This document shows, in pieces, positions 55,848-63,939 of a stretch of 64,000 nt of DNA (the stretch's first letter is position 1; each line of letters starts with the position of its first letter). Origin of the DNA: Rhodococcus koreensis (GTDB lineage Bacteria; Actinomycetota; Actinomycetes; Mycobacteriales; Mycobacteriaceae); NCBI RefSeq assembly GCF_900105905.1, contig NZ_FNSV01000005.1, forward strand, positions 5,146,001 through 5,210,000, in the 5' to 3' direction. The notes beneath the pieces are model-generated. The model saw only the letters and a list, made by a program, of their open reading frames with translations. It did no database searches and was not told the DNA's origin. The position numbers and the translations under genes were made by a program.

Positions 55848-57656
55848 ATGACCAAGAAGAAGAACGGTGCCGATCGCACCGCTGTTTCCGGCGTACAGAA
55901 GATGACACCGTCGGAGGCGTTCGTCGAGACGATGGTCGCGAACGGCGTAACCGACATGTTCGGCATCATGGGATCGGCCTTCATGGACGCGATGGACATC
56001 TTCGCTCCCGCCGGAATCCGGCTCGTCCCAGTCGTGCACGAGCAGGGCGCCGGACACATGGCCGACGGATACGCCCGGGTCAGCGGACGTCACGGCATGG
56101 TCATCGGGCAGAACGGCCCAGGCATCAGCAACTGCGTCACGGCGATCGCCGCCGCATTCTGGGCGCACAGTCCCGTCGTCATCGTCACCCCCGAGGCCGG
56201 CACCATGGGAACGGGCCTGGGCGGCTTCCAGGAAGCCAACCAGCTGCCGATGTTCCAGGAGTTCACGAAGTACCAGGGCCACGTCAACAACCCCAAGCGC
56301 ATGGCCGAGTTCACCGGCCGCTGCTTCGACCGTGCGATGTCCGAGATGGGCCCCACGCAGCTGAACATTCCCCGCGACTTCTTCTACGGCGAAATCGAGA
56401 CGGAGATCCCGCAGCCCACCCGCCTCGATCGTGGCCCCGGCGGGGAGAAGAGCCTGAACGAGGCGGCGGAACTGCTGGCGCAGGCCAAGTTCCCGGTCAT
56501 CGTCTCCGGCGGCGGCGTGGTGATGGCCGACGGCGTCGACGAGTGCAAGGCGCTCGCCGAGCGTCTCGGTGCCCCCGTCGTCAACAGCTACCTGCACAAC
56601 GACTCGTTCCCCGCCAGCCACCCGCTGTGGACCGGACCGCTCGGCTACCAGGGCTCGAAGGCCGCGATGAAGCTGATCAGCCAGGCCGACGTCGTGCTCG
56701 CCCTCGGCACCCGCCTCGGCCCCTTCGGCACCCTCCCGCAGCACGGCATGGACTACTGGCCGAAGAACGCCAAGATCATCCAGATCGACGCCGACCACAA
56801 GATGCTCGGCCTGGTCAAGAAGGTCTCCGTCGGAATCTGCGGCGACGCGAAGGCCGCGGCCGTCGCACTCACCGAGCGGCTCGAGGGCAAGGCCCTCGCG
56901 TGTGATGCCAACCGCGAGGAGCGCAGCAAGAAGATCGACGCCGAGAAGGCGGCGTGGGAGAAGGAACTCGACGAGTGGACCCACGAGCGCGACCCGTTCA
57001 GCCTCGACATGATCGCCGAACAGGAAGGCGAGGAAGGCAACTGGCTGCACCCGCGTCAAGTGCTGCGTGAGCTGGAGAAGGCGATGCCGGAGGACGTGAT
57101 GGTCTCCACCGACATCGGCAACATCAACTCCGTCGCCAACAGCTACCTCCGCTTCGAGAAGCCGCGCAGCTTCCTCGCCCCGATGAGCTTCGGCAACTGC
57201 GGTTACGCACTGCCGACCGTCATCGGCGCCAAGGCCGCGGCACCGGAACGGCCCGCCATCGCCTACGCAGGCGACGGCGCCTGGGGCATGAGCCTCGGCG
57301 AGGTCATGACGGCCGTCCGGCACGACATCCCCGTCACGGCCGTCGTGTTCCACAACCGGCAGTGGGGCGCGGAGAAGAAGAACCAGGTCGACTTCTACAA
57401 CCGCCGCTTCGTCGCCGGTGAACTCGAGAGCGAATCCTTCGCCGGAATCGCGCAGGCGATGGGTGCCGAGGGCATCGTCGTCGACAAACTCGAAGAGGTC
57501 GGTCCCGCGCTGCAGCGCGCGGTCGCCGCACAGATGAACGAGGGCAAGACCACGGTCATCGAGATCATGTGCACCCGCGAACTCGGCGACCCCTTCCGCC
57601 GCGACGCGCTGTCCAAGCCCGTGCGCCTGCTCGACAAGTACAAGGACTACGTGTAG
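55848..57656 (+). CDS. xsc: sulfoacetaldehyde acetyltransferase
   Basis: The 602-residue protein is a TPP enzyme of the Xsc type: catalytic Glu65 in HEQGAGHMADGYARVSGRHG, then MGTGLGGFQEANQLPMFQEF, a TPP/Mg motif GDGAWGMSLGE from about residue 475 and VFHNRQWGAEKKNQVDFYNR. Length and these segments match Xsc closely. It converts sulfoacetaldehyde plus phosphate to acetyl phosphate and sulfite, the desulfonation step of taurine, isethionate and sulfoacetate degradation. The ATG has AAGGAGG upstream. A TauE/SafE exporter gene follows. Neither a phosphotransacetylase gene nor a taurine-oxidising gene is in the window. Confidence 0.93.
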   Translation: MTKKKNGADRTAVSGVQKMTPSEAFVETMVANGVTDMFGIMGSAFMDAMDIFAPAGIRLVPVVHEQGAGHMADGYARVSGRHGMVIGQNGPGISNCVTAIAAAFWAHSPVVIVTPEAGTMGTGLGGFQEANQLPMFQEFTKYQGHVNNPKRMAEFTGRCFDRAMSEMGPTQLNIPRDFFYGEIETEIPQPTRLDRGPGGEKSLNEAAELLAQAKFPVIVSGGGVVMADGVDECKALAERLGAPVVNSYLHNDSFPASHPLWTGPLGYQGSKAAMKLISQADVVLALGTRLGPFGTLPQHGMDYWPKNAKIIQIDADHKMLGLVKKVSVGICGDAKAAAVALTERLEGKALACDANREERSKKIDAEKAAWEKELDEWTHERDPFSLDMIAEQEGEEGNWLHPRQVLRELEKAMPEDVMVSTDIGNINSVANSYLRFEKPRSFLAPMSFGNCGYALPTVIGAKAAAPERPAIAYAGDGAWGMSLGEVMTAVRHDIPVTAVVFHNRQWGAEKKNQVDFYNRRFVAGELESESFAGIAQAMGAEGIVVDKLEEVGPALQRAVAAQMNEGKTTVIEIMCTRELGDPFRRDALSKPVRLLDKYKDYV

Positions 57657-57672
57657 TTCCACTATGGCGAGC

Positions 57673-57706
57673 ACGTGGCCTCCGGCGATCACGCCGGGGG
57701 CCACGT
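57673..57706 (+). terminator. hairpin between xsc and the exporter gene
   Basis: ACGTGGCCTCCGGCG and its near-complement form a 15-bp stem with one G-U pair and a 4-base loop, 16 bases after the xsc stop. It may terminate most xsc transcripts and leave lower expression of the exporter. Confidence 0.6.
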
Positions 57707-57806
57707 CCCGTGCGGTCCTGGTACCGACGATTCGACGCGGTCTGGATCTGTCGCTTCACCGCCGCGACCCCCACACTTCTGACGGAGACCACGACGAACG
57801 GAAGCG

Positions 57807-58574
57807 GTGCAACAGGGTATGGCGGCAACGGTGTGGGATCTGTCGCTGCCCGCCCTCCTCTTAGCCCTCGGCATCGTGGTGGCCGGCGGCGTCGTCCGCG
57901 GCTTCGGGGGTTTCGGTGGCGCCATGGTGTGGGTCGCCGGACTCGTCGTCCTGCTGCCGCCGACGTCCGTGATTCCCACCGTGTTCGTCCTCGAGGTCGT
58001 CGCCAGCGCCGCGATGCTGCCGCAGGTGTGGCGACAGGTGCACTGGAAGTCGTTGCGCTGGTTGTTCGCAGGCACCCTGATCGGAATGCCGGTCGGCATG
58101 TGGGCGCTCACGCAACTGTCCGGTGACCTGGTGCGCGTACTGCTCGGTGTCGCCATCATCGGATCGGCCGTGGCCATGGCCGCCGTCCCCGACCGGCAGT
58201 CGCTGCCGGGCCCCGGCGTCACCGCCGCGACGGGCATGGCGTCCGGACTCCTCAACGGCGGCTTCGCCCTCGGCGGCCCGCCCGCCGTTCTCATGTACTT
58301 CTCCGCGTCCACCCACGTCGCCGCCGGACGCGCCTCGCTCGTCGTGTTCTTCCTCGTCATCGACGCCTTCGGAGCAGCGGGCTCGGCCGCCGGCGGCCTC
58401 CTCACGCTGCCCGTCCTCGCACAGATCGCCCTGTTCACACCGCTCTGCATGCTCGGCGCCGCCGCGGGGAAATGGATGTTCGACCGCACCACCGCCCACC
58501 AGGTCCGCCAGCGCGTGCTGTGGCTGCTCGGCTTCCTCGGCGCCGCCGTCCTCGTGCAGGTGGCGTTGCGGTAG
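57807..58574 (+). CDS. TauE/SafE-family sulfite or sulfonate exporter
   Basis: The 255-residue membrane protein has seven or eight hydrophobic segments and the TauE/SafE internal repeat: VVRGFGGFGGAMVWVAGLVV near the start and MASGLLNGGFALGGPPAVLM in the second half. Family members are proposed to export the sulfite released by Xsc. Its location after xsc supports this. The GTG at 57807 is taken as start; an in-frame ATG 12 bases later is equally possible. It is convergent with an MFS gene, with a terminator hairpin between. Confidence 0.85.
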   Translation: MQQGMAATVWDLSLPALLLALGIVVAGGVVRGFGGFGGAMVWVAGLVVLLPPTSVIPTVFVLEVVASAAMLPQVWRQVHWKSLRWLFAGTLIGMPVGMWALTQLSGDLVRVLLGVAIIGSAVAMAAVPDRQSLPGPGVTAATGMASGLLNGGFALGGPPAVLMYFSASTHVAAGRASLVVFFLVIDAFGAAGSAAGGLLTLPVLAQIALFTPLCMLGAAAGKWMFDRTTAHQVRQRVLWLLGFLGAAVLVQVALR

Positions 58575-58579
58575 ACCGA

Positions 58580-58611
58580 GGCCCCGCTCCCGGTAAGACC
58601 GAGGCGGGGCC
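58580..58611. terminator. hairpin between convergent transporter genes
   Basis: GGCCCCGC (58580-58587) pairs with GCGGGGCC (58604-58611), and an inner CGGT/ACCG extends the stem. It lies 5 bases after the exporter stop and 15 before the MFS stop and probably works from both sides. Confidence 0.65.
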
Positions 58612-58626
58612 ACAGCAGCTTTGGTG

Positions 58627-59994
58627 TCAGGTCGCGGGTGTGTGCGACATGGCGGCGTTGTCAGGGTGTGAACTGCCGTCCTGGTCCTCCGTGTAGAGGT
58701 CCCGGCGGCGGATTGCGAGCGTGCACAGCGTGCTGACGGCGCCCACCGCAACGATGTATCCCATGATCAGGGAGAGTCCTCCGCTCGCCGAGCCGAGGAG
58801 GGACGCGAGCACGAGCGGCGTCAGACCGGAGGCGACGATTCCCGACAGCTGGTAGACGACGGAGATTCCGCTGTAGCGGACTCGGGTGGGGAAGAGTTCC
58901 GCGAACAGCGAGGACTCGGGGGCGTAGACGATCGGATAGAGGACGCCGAGAACCAGCACGATCGTGATGACGATGACGGCGGTATCTCCGGTGCCGATGA
59001 GCACGAAAGCGGGATAGGCTGCAGCCGTGAGGATCACGCTGCCCGCCGCGAACATGTGTCTGCGGTCGTATCGGTCGGCCAACTTTCCGAAGACGGGAAT
59101 GAAGACGATCATGGTCGCGGCCGCCGCCATCACTGCCAGAAGCAGGGTTTGACGGCTGAGGTGCAGCGTGCCGGTGCCGTAGGCGATCGCAAATACCGCC
59201 CACGTATTGAAGGCCACACCCTCGGCCCATCGACTGCCCATTCCCAGCACCATGTTTCGCCGTGACTGCGGGCTCTTGATCAGTTCCAGAGCGGGCACGG
59301 TGGCCTTCTCCTCCACCGTCTCGAGTTTCCGGAAGGCCGGAGTCTCCATGACCTTGAGGCGGATGAACAGGCCGACCGCCACCAGGATCGCGCTGAGCAT
59401 GAAGGCGATCCGCCAACCCCAGTCCAGGAATGCGGCTTCGGACAGGGTCGAGTTGAGTGCGGCGAAGACACCCGTGCCCAACATCAGGCCGATTGCGAGA
59501 CCGATCTGCGGCAGGCTTCCGTAGAATCCGCGCTTACCGCGGGGTGCGTATTCGACGGCCATCAGGACGGCCCCGCCCCATTCGCCGCCGATTGCGACTC
59601 CTTGCGCGAGCCGGAGCACCACCAGCAGAATCGGCGCGGCGATTCCGATCGTCGCGTACGTGGGGACCAGTCCGATCAAACAGGTCGCCACACCCATGAT
59701 CATCATGGTCGCGACCAGGGTCTTCTTCCGGCCGATGCGGTCGCCGATGTGACCGAAGATCAGACCGCCGAACGGCCGGGCCATGAATCCGATCGCGAAC
59801 GTGGCGAACGCGAGCAAGGTGCCGACGATTGGATCCGAACTGGGGAAGAACAGCTTGTCGAACACCAGGCCGGCGGCGATGCCGTAGAGGAAGAAGTCGT
59901 ACCACTCCACTGTCGTTCCGACGATGCTCGAGGCGACGACGGTACGGATCTCGGACTTCGAGGGTTCCTTGTCGGTGTCTCGCGGAGTGGTCAC
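58627..59994 (-). CDS. MFS transporter, metabolite:H+ symporter (MHS) type
   Basis: The 455-residue protein has 12 hydrophobic segments and MHS hallmarks: VVASSIVGTTVEWYDFFLYG at the start, FGHIGDRIGRKKTLVATMMI and GLVPTYATIGIAAPILLVVL. Such carriers import organic acids such as shikimate, citrate or alpha-ketoglutarate with protons. The GTG start overlaps the stop of the upstream alcohol dehydrogenase gene by 4 bases, so the two are translated together and the carrier probably brings in that enzyme's substrate, perhaps a hydroxy acid. Confidence 0.85.
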   Translation of the reverse strand: MTTPRDTDKEPSKSEIRTVVASSIVGTTVEWYDFFLYGIAAGLVFDKLFFPSSDPIVGTLLAFATFAIGFMARPFGGLIFGHIGDRIGRKKTLVATMMIMGVATCLIGLVPTYATIGIAAPILLVVLRLAQGVAIGGEWGGAVLMAVEYAPRGKRGFYGSLPQIGLAIGLMLGTGVFAALNSTLSEAAFLDWGWRIAFMLSAILVAVGLFIRLKVMETPAFRKLETVEEKATVPALELIKSPQSRRNMVLGMGSRWAEGVAFNTWAVFAIAYGTGTLHLSRQTLLLAVMAAAATMIVFIPVFGKLADRYDRRHMFAAGSVILTAAAYPAFVLIGTGDTAVIVITIVLVLGVLYPIVYAPESSLFAELFPTRVRYSGISVVYQLSGIVASGLTPLVLASLLGSASGGLSLIMGYIVAVGAVSTLCTLAIRRRDLYTEDQDGSSHPDNAAMSHTPAT

Positions 59995-61262
59995 AACGAC
60001 TCCCGGAATATGTGTGTGAGGGCGTCCCTCGTCACCGGCCGCGGCACGACCGCCAGCTGACGCGTCTGCTTCATCGTGCCATCGACCAGCGTTGCCAGGT
60101 GCTCTTCCCCGTAGCCGAAGCTTCGCAATCCCGAAGGCATTTCGATGTCGGCCATCAGCTCGCTCAGGACGTGCGCGAGCGCGTCCGCTCCATCGGTGGC
60201 TGTGAACGTCCGGCCGGAGAGGAGCTCGGCCGCCCGCAGGTGTCTGCCGGGGTCGCTCGGGTAGGTCCATCGGAAAACTGCCGCGGCAGTGGCGGATACG
60301 GCCTGCCCGTGCGGCACCATGGGCATCGCAGGATAACCCTCGGCCTGGTAGTTCTCGACGGCGCCGGCGACCGGGTACGCATTGGCGTGGGGCAGGTGGG
60401 TGCCCGCGTTACCGAACCCGGTTCCGGCCGAGGTCGAGGCCAGCGCCATCTGGTAGCGAGCTTCCAGGTCCCGCCCGTTCATCACCGCGCGTCGCAGATA
60501 CTTCCCCACCAACGACAGTGCCTGCTCACACCAGGTGTCACTGATGGGGTTGGAACCGCAGAAGGCGGGGCGCTTCATCGGGTCTTCGGGCGCAGGTTTG
60601 GCGTCGAACCGGACGCTGGTGTAGCTCTCGAGAGCGTGGGAGAGCACATCCATCCCGCTCGCGGCGGTGACCTGCGAGGGCAGCGTGACGGTGGTCAGGG
60701 GATCGACTATTGCGAGCGTCGGTCGCAACTTGGCATGACTGACCCCGGCCTTCAGGTGCAGGCCGAGGAAGTCGATGACGCAGATCGTCGTCGATTCCGA
60801 TCCGGTGCCCGCGGTGGTCGGTATGGCGATCAGGGGTTTGAGGGGAAGCCACGGTGCCGTACCTCCGCCGATGGGCGGGGTCACGTAGTCGAGAAGTTCC
60901 CCGGGGTGTGTGGTGAGGAGGTTGACAGCCTTCGCGGTGTCGATCGCGGAACCTCCGCCGACTGCGATGTAGGAGTCCCACTCCCGTTCGCGGGCGAAAG
61001 AGACGGCCTCGTCGATGCTCTGATCTGTGGGTTCCACTGCAACGCCGTCGAATACGTCCGACTTGATGCCTGCGGCGATCAGCTGATCGCGGATGCGGTC
61101 GGGGATCCCGGTGTTTCGAACGCCCGGGTCGGTGATCACCAAACAGGATTCCGATCCCAGTGCGGACAGCTCGGCCCCGACCTCGTCCAAAGCGCCGATA
61201 CCGAATTTCAATGGGGGTGCTGCCCAGGTGAAGACGCTCTCGTTCTCGTTCGATCGATACAT
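59991..61262 (-). CDS. iron-containing alcohol dehydrogenase, hydroxyacid-oxoacid transhydrogenase-like
   Basis: The 423-residue protein is a group III (iron) alcohol dehydrogenase: VGGGSAIDTAKAVNLL (residues 101-116) for NAD, IPTTAGTGSEST, and metal ligands Asp205 and His209 in SGMDVLSHALESY plus His in THLPHANAYP and VPHGQAVS. The inserted segment PMKRPAFCGSNPISD and GNAGTHLPHANAYPVAG resemble mitochondrial hydroxyacid-oxoacid transhydrogenase, which oxidises 4-hydroxybutyrate with 2-oxoglutarate. The ATG has GAAGGAG upstream. It is co-transcribed with the MHS carrier and probably controlled by the IclR regulator at 61442. Confidence 0.8.
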   Translation of the reverse strand: MYRSNENESVFTWAAPPLKFGIGALDEVGAELSALGSESCLVITDPGVRNTGIPDRIRDQLIAAGIKSDVFDGVAVEPTDQSIDEAVSFAREREWDSYIAVGGGSAIDTAKAVNLLTTHPGELLDYVTPPIGGGTAPWLPLKPLIAIPTTAGTGSESTTICVIDFLGLHLKAGVSHAKLRPTLAIVDPLTTVTLPSQVTAASGMDVLSHALESYTSVRFDAKPAPEDPMKRPAFCGSNPISDTWCEQALSLVGKYLRRAVMNGRDLEARYQMALASTSAGTGFGNAGTHLPHANAYPVAGAVENYQAEGYPAMPMVPHGQAVSATAAAVFRWTYPSDPGRHLRAAELLSGRTFTATDGADALAHVLSELMADIEMPSGLRSFGYGEEHLATLVDGTMKQTRQLAVVPRPVTRDALTHIFRESL

Positions 61263-61281
61263 CGTTGAGACTCCTTCGCTG

Positions 61282-61312
61282 TCACAATGTAGGGATAGTC
61301 CCCACACTGTGA
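61282..61312. promoter_or_regulatory. 31-bp dyad upstream of the alcohol dehydrogenase
   Basis: TCACAATGTAGGGA (61282-61295) and its partner at 61299-61312 match in 12 of 14 positions around a TAG centre. It is 20 bases upstream of the alcohol dehydrogenase ATG. Symmetry, size and position suit a dimeric repressor, most simply the IclR protein encoded upstream. On RNA it could also fold into a hairpin. Confidence 0.6.
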
Positions 61313-61441
61313 ACCGACGATAGGCCAGCAACGTGGATATGTGAAGTGCCTCACAAGAAGAATTCGAGGGATCCAGCACAGAGCGGATCGCGACGCCACC
61401 GAACGGAGGCCGTGACAAACACCCGGGCCGTGGGCCTAGGG

Positions 61442-62227
61442 TCAGTGAGACATCGCCCGGTTGACCGGGACGAATTGGGATACTTCCTTCGCCGCCTGGA
61501 CAATGCGGTCTCCGAGCGTCCGTACCCTCGACTTGGGCATGCGGACGGTGGGGACCTGAATCACCAGCGCTGCCTGCGCGTACCCGTCCGCGTCCAGGAT
61601 GGGTGCGCCGACGCAACGCACACCCTCGACGTTCTCCTGCTCGTCGATGCTGTACCCGCGGACCCGGATCTCCCGGAGTTGCTCCGACAGTTCACGGGGA
61701 GTGCTCAAGCTGTGCGGGGTGACCTTGGCGAGCGTGGCCGGAAGCGACTCGACGTACGTCTCGGCGTGTGGCGAGAACGCCAGGATCGCCTTGCCCGACG
61801 CCGTCGTGTACAGGGGAAACCGGGCGCCCGTGTGCTGCTCGAACCGCAACGGGAGCATCGACTGCACCCGCATCATCACCACCGATTCGGACCCCTGACG
61901 GATGGAGAGGTTCACGGATTCCTGGGTCTCGGAATTGAGCTGCTCCAGGATGGGTAGCGCCTTGTCCATGCCGAACCCACGCTGGGCGGCCTGGCCGAGC
62001 AGTACCGTTCCACTGCCGAGGTAGTAGCTGTCGGACATCGGATTCCGCGCTACGAGACCCTCGGCGATCAGGGCTCGGATGAGTCTGTTGGCCGTACCGG
62101 ACGACAACCGGAGTTCCGCCGCGATAGCACTGCCGGTGAGTTCGTCGGGTGACGATGCGAGCAACTTGAGCACGGCCAGCGCACGTCCGACGGATTGTGT
62201 GCCCGCGGGCAGTTCTTCGCTCACCAC
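61442..62227 (-). CDS. IclR-family transcriptional regulator
   Basis: The 261-residue protein has a winged helix (VGRALAVLKLLASSPDELTG, AAELRLSSGTANRLIRALIA) and an IclR effector domain (MDKALPILEQLNSETQESVN, PLYTTASGKAILAFSPHAET, GYSIDEQENVEGVRCVGAPI). It is transcribed in the same direction as the alcohol dehydrogenase/MHS genes, 179 bases upstream of them, and is likely to control them through the 31-bp dyad. Tandem GTG codons at 62227 and 62224 are both possible starts. Confidence 0.8.
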   Translation of the reverse strand: MVSEELPAGTQSVGRALAVLKLLASSPDELTGSAIAAELRLSSGTANRLIRALIAEGLVARNPMSDSYYLGSGTVLLGQAAQRGFGMDKALPILEQLNSETQESVNLSIRQGSESVVMMRVQSMLPLRFEQHTGARFPLYTTASGKAILAFSPHAETYVESLPATLAKVTPHSLSTPRELSEQLREIRVRGYSIDEQENVEGVRCVGAPILDADGYAQAALVIQVPTVRMPKSRVRTLGDRIVQAAKEVSQFVPVNRAMSH

Positions 62228-62324
62228 GCAATCCCATCTTCGTCCGACCTGCCGGCGAGTCGATGTTACCCGCTGGGCCGATGACCGAGGCCCAGATCTC
62301 GTCGCAGTTCGGGCCGGTAGACCG

Positions 62325-63518
62325 CTATTCCCCCGCGGTGTCGGGGGCCGTGTCGCCCGAATCGCGGTGGAACAGTCCGAGACTCAACACCGAGAGCTGC
62401 AGGCCGTCGAGGGTCCGGGGATCCCAGCCGGTCAACTGTTGCCAGCGGTCGAGCCGGTAGGTGATGGAGTTCGCGTGGAGGTGGATGTCCCGGCCGGCCG
62501 CGCTGATGGAGAAGCCGTTGCGGGCGAATGCCGACACCGCCTCGACGAGGTGAGGGTGGTCGGCGGCGACGGTGGCCCCCGGTTCCAACAGCGTGGTGAG
62601 TTCGGCGCGATGGTCTGCCAGCGTGGCGGCGACCCATTCGTCGGCGAATCGGACCACGGCGCCGGTGGGGGACGCCAGTTGCAGCACCCGCCGCGCGTCG
62701 GTGATGCTCATCGCCGCACCGGCCAGGCCGGGGCGGTCCAATCCGACACCGACGGTGGTGCCCGGGTGACCGAGCCGGACCTCGCGGATGATGTCGTCGA
62801 CCGGTGCGTGCTGGCTCAGGGCGACGATGACGGTGCCGTGCCCGCTGCATTGAGTGGTGCCCGGGATCGTGTCGAGGGTGCGTTGCAGCCGCTCGAGCTG
62901 CGCTTCCGACCACTCCTCCGCGGCGACGCACACCGCCCGAAACCCGTGTTGCGGTGTGAACCCGAGCGCCTCCGCCAGCTCCCGCACGTCACGGTCGTCG
63001 CCGTCGGTGGACCTCGCGAGTGCCTCGAAGAACCGGTACCGCACGCCCGCGCGGATGGCCTGTTCGCTTCGGGTCGCGTCGGTGTGTCCGACGGCGACCG
63101 CGCTGGTGGCGGTGTGGACGAGATCCCACATCATTCCGCCTGCACGCAACAGGTCGGTTGTCGGTTCGGCCGCTCTGGCGACCATCGTGTCCCACAGTTC
63201 GCGAGACGCGATGTGGTACGTCTCGATGACATCGGACAGGGGTAATCCCTGCATCGCCCGGCGCCGGCCGAGCTGACGTGAACGCTCGAGGACGTCGTCG
63301 GCGAGGGGTTCGCTCTCCGCGAGGGCGCGCAGCGTCGCCGCGAGCTGCCGGGCGATGTACTCGTGCTGTTCGTCGATCGGAACGGCAGCGTACGACTGCA
63401 ACTCGGCGCGAATCTGACGCACCGATCGGTCGGTCACCGACTCGATCTCCTCCGAGACCTGCCGGCACAACCGCTGGATCGTGTCTTCACCCGCGGACTC
63501 GGGCACTTTCCCTCGCAT
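62325..63518 (-). CDS. PucR/CdaR-type transcriptional regulator
   Basis: The 397-residue protein has an N-terminal helical sensor of about 170 residues (RRRAMQGLPLSDVIETYHIA is typical), a GGDEF-like middle domain (VIVALSQHAPVDDIIREVRL) and a C-terminal PucR helix-turn-helix (GRDIHLHANSITYRLDRWQQ, then LTG). Relatives control purine, glycolate and amine catabolism. It is divergent from the DUF3311/sodium-solute symporter pair, its most likely target. The inducer is unknown. Confidence 0.8.
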   Translation of the reverse strand: MRGKVPESAGEDTIQRLCRQVSEEIESVTDRSVRQIRAELQSYAAVPIDEQHEYIARQLAATLRALAESEPLADDVLERSRQLGRRRAMQGLPLSDVIETYHIASRELWDTMVARAAEPTTDLLRAGGMMWDLVHTATSAVAVGHTDATRSEQAIRAGVRYRFFEALARSTDGDDRDVRELAEALGFTPQHGFRAVCVAAEEWSEAQLERLQRTLDTIPGTTQCSGHGTVIVALSQHAPVDDIIREVRLGHPGTTVGVGLDRPGLAGAAMSITDARRVLQLASPTGAVVRFADEWVAATLADHRAELTTLLEPGATVAADHPHLVEAVSAFARNGFSISAAGRDIHLHANSITYRLDRWQQLTGWDPRTLDGLQLSVLSLGLFHRDSGDTAPDTAGE

Positions 63519-63681
63519 TCCACACTCCCGTGAAATTCACGAACCGCTTCGGCGTTTTCCGGGATTCACCCATGGCCCGCGGGGAGTGACTCGGACCACA
63601 CTAGTGCCAGAGTGCACGTCGCCAGGCACCGGACCACACCGCGACGCCGGTCGACGCAGTCAGAATAGGAGCCCAACAATC

Positions 63682-63939
63682 ATGTCCAACGAGGCAAAAA
63701 GCGCCTTACTCGCGATAGGTGTCCCGTTCGCCGGGGTTCTGGGCGGCATCGTGGTCCTGTCCGGATCCACGGCCGCGGTCTTCGGAGTTCCGATCCTGTT
63801 CGCGTGGTTGTTCCTGTGGATGCCGCTCACCTCGCTGTGCCTCCATCTCGCTTGGAAGCTATTCGACCGCAAAGACTTCGAAGCTGCCGAACGTGCCGAA
63901 TCCGCCGCTGCGGGCAGTGGGATCGGAGAACAGTCATGA
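63682..63939 (+). CDS. DUF3311-type small membrane protein
   Basis: The 85-residue protein has two hydrophobic segments (AIGVPFAGVLGGIVVLSG and VPILFAWLFLWMPLTSLCLH) and a charged C-terminal tail (KLFDRKDFEAAERAESAA), as in DUF3311 proteins that accompany sodium:solute symporters. Its stop overlaps the start of the next frame (ATGA), the usual coupling in that pair. It is probably an accessory subunit of the symporter. It is divergent from the PucR-like regulator. Confidence 0.75.
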   Translation: MSNEAKSALLAIGVPFAGVLGGIVVLSGSTAAVFGVPILFAWLFLWMPLTSLCLHLAWKLFDRKDFEAAERAESAAAGSGIGEQS

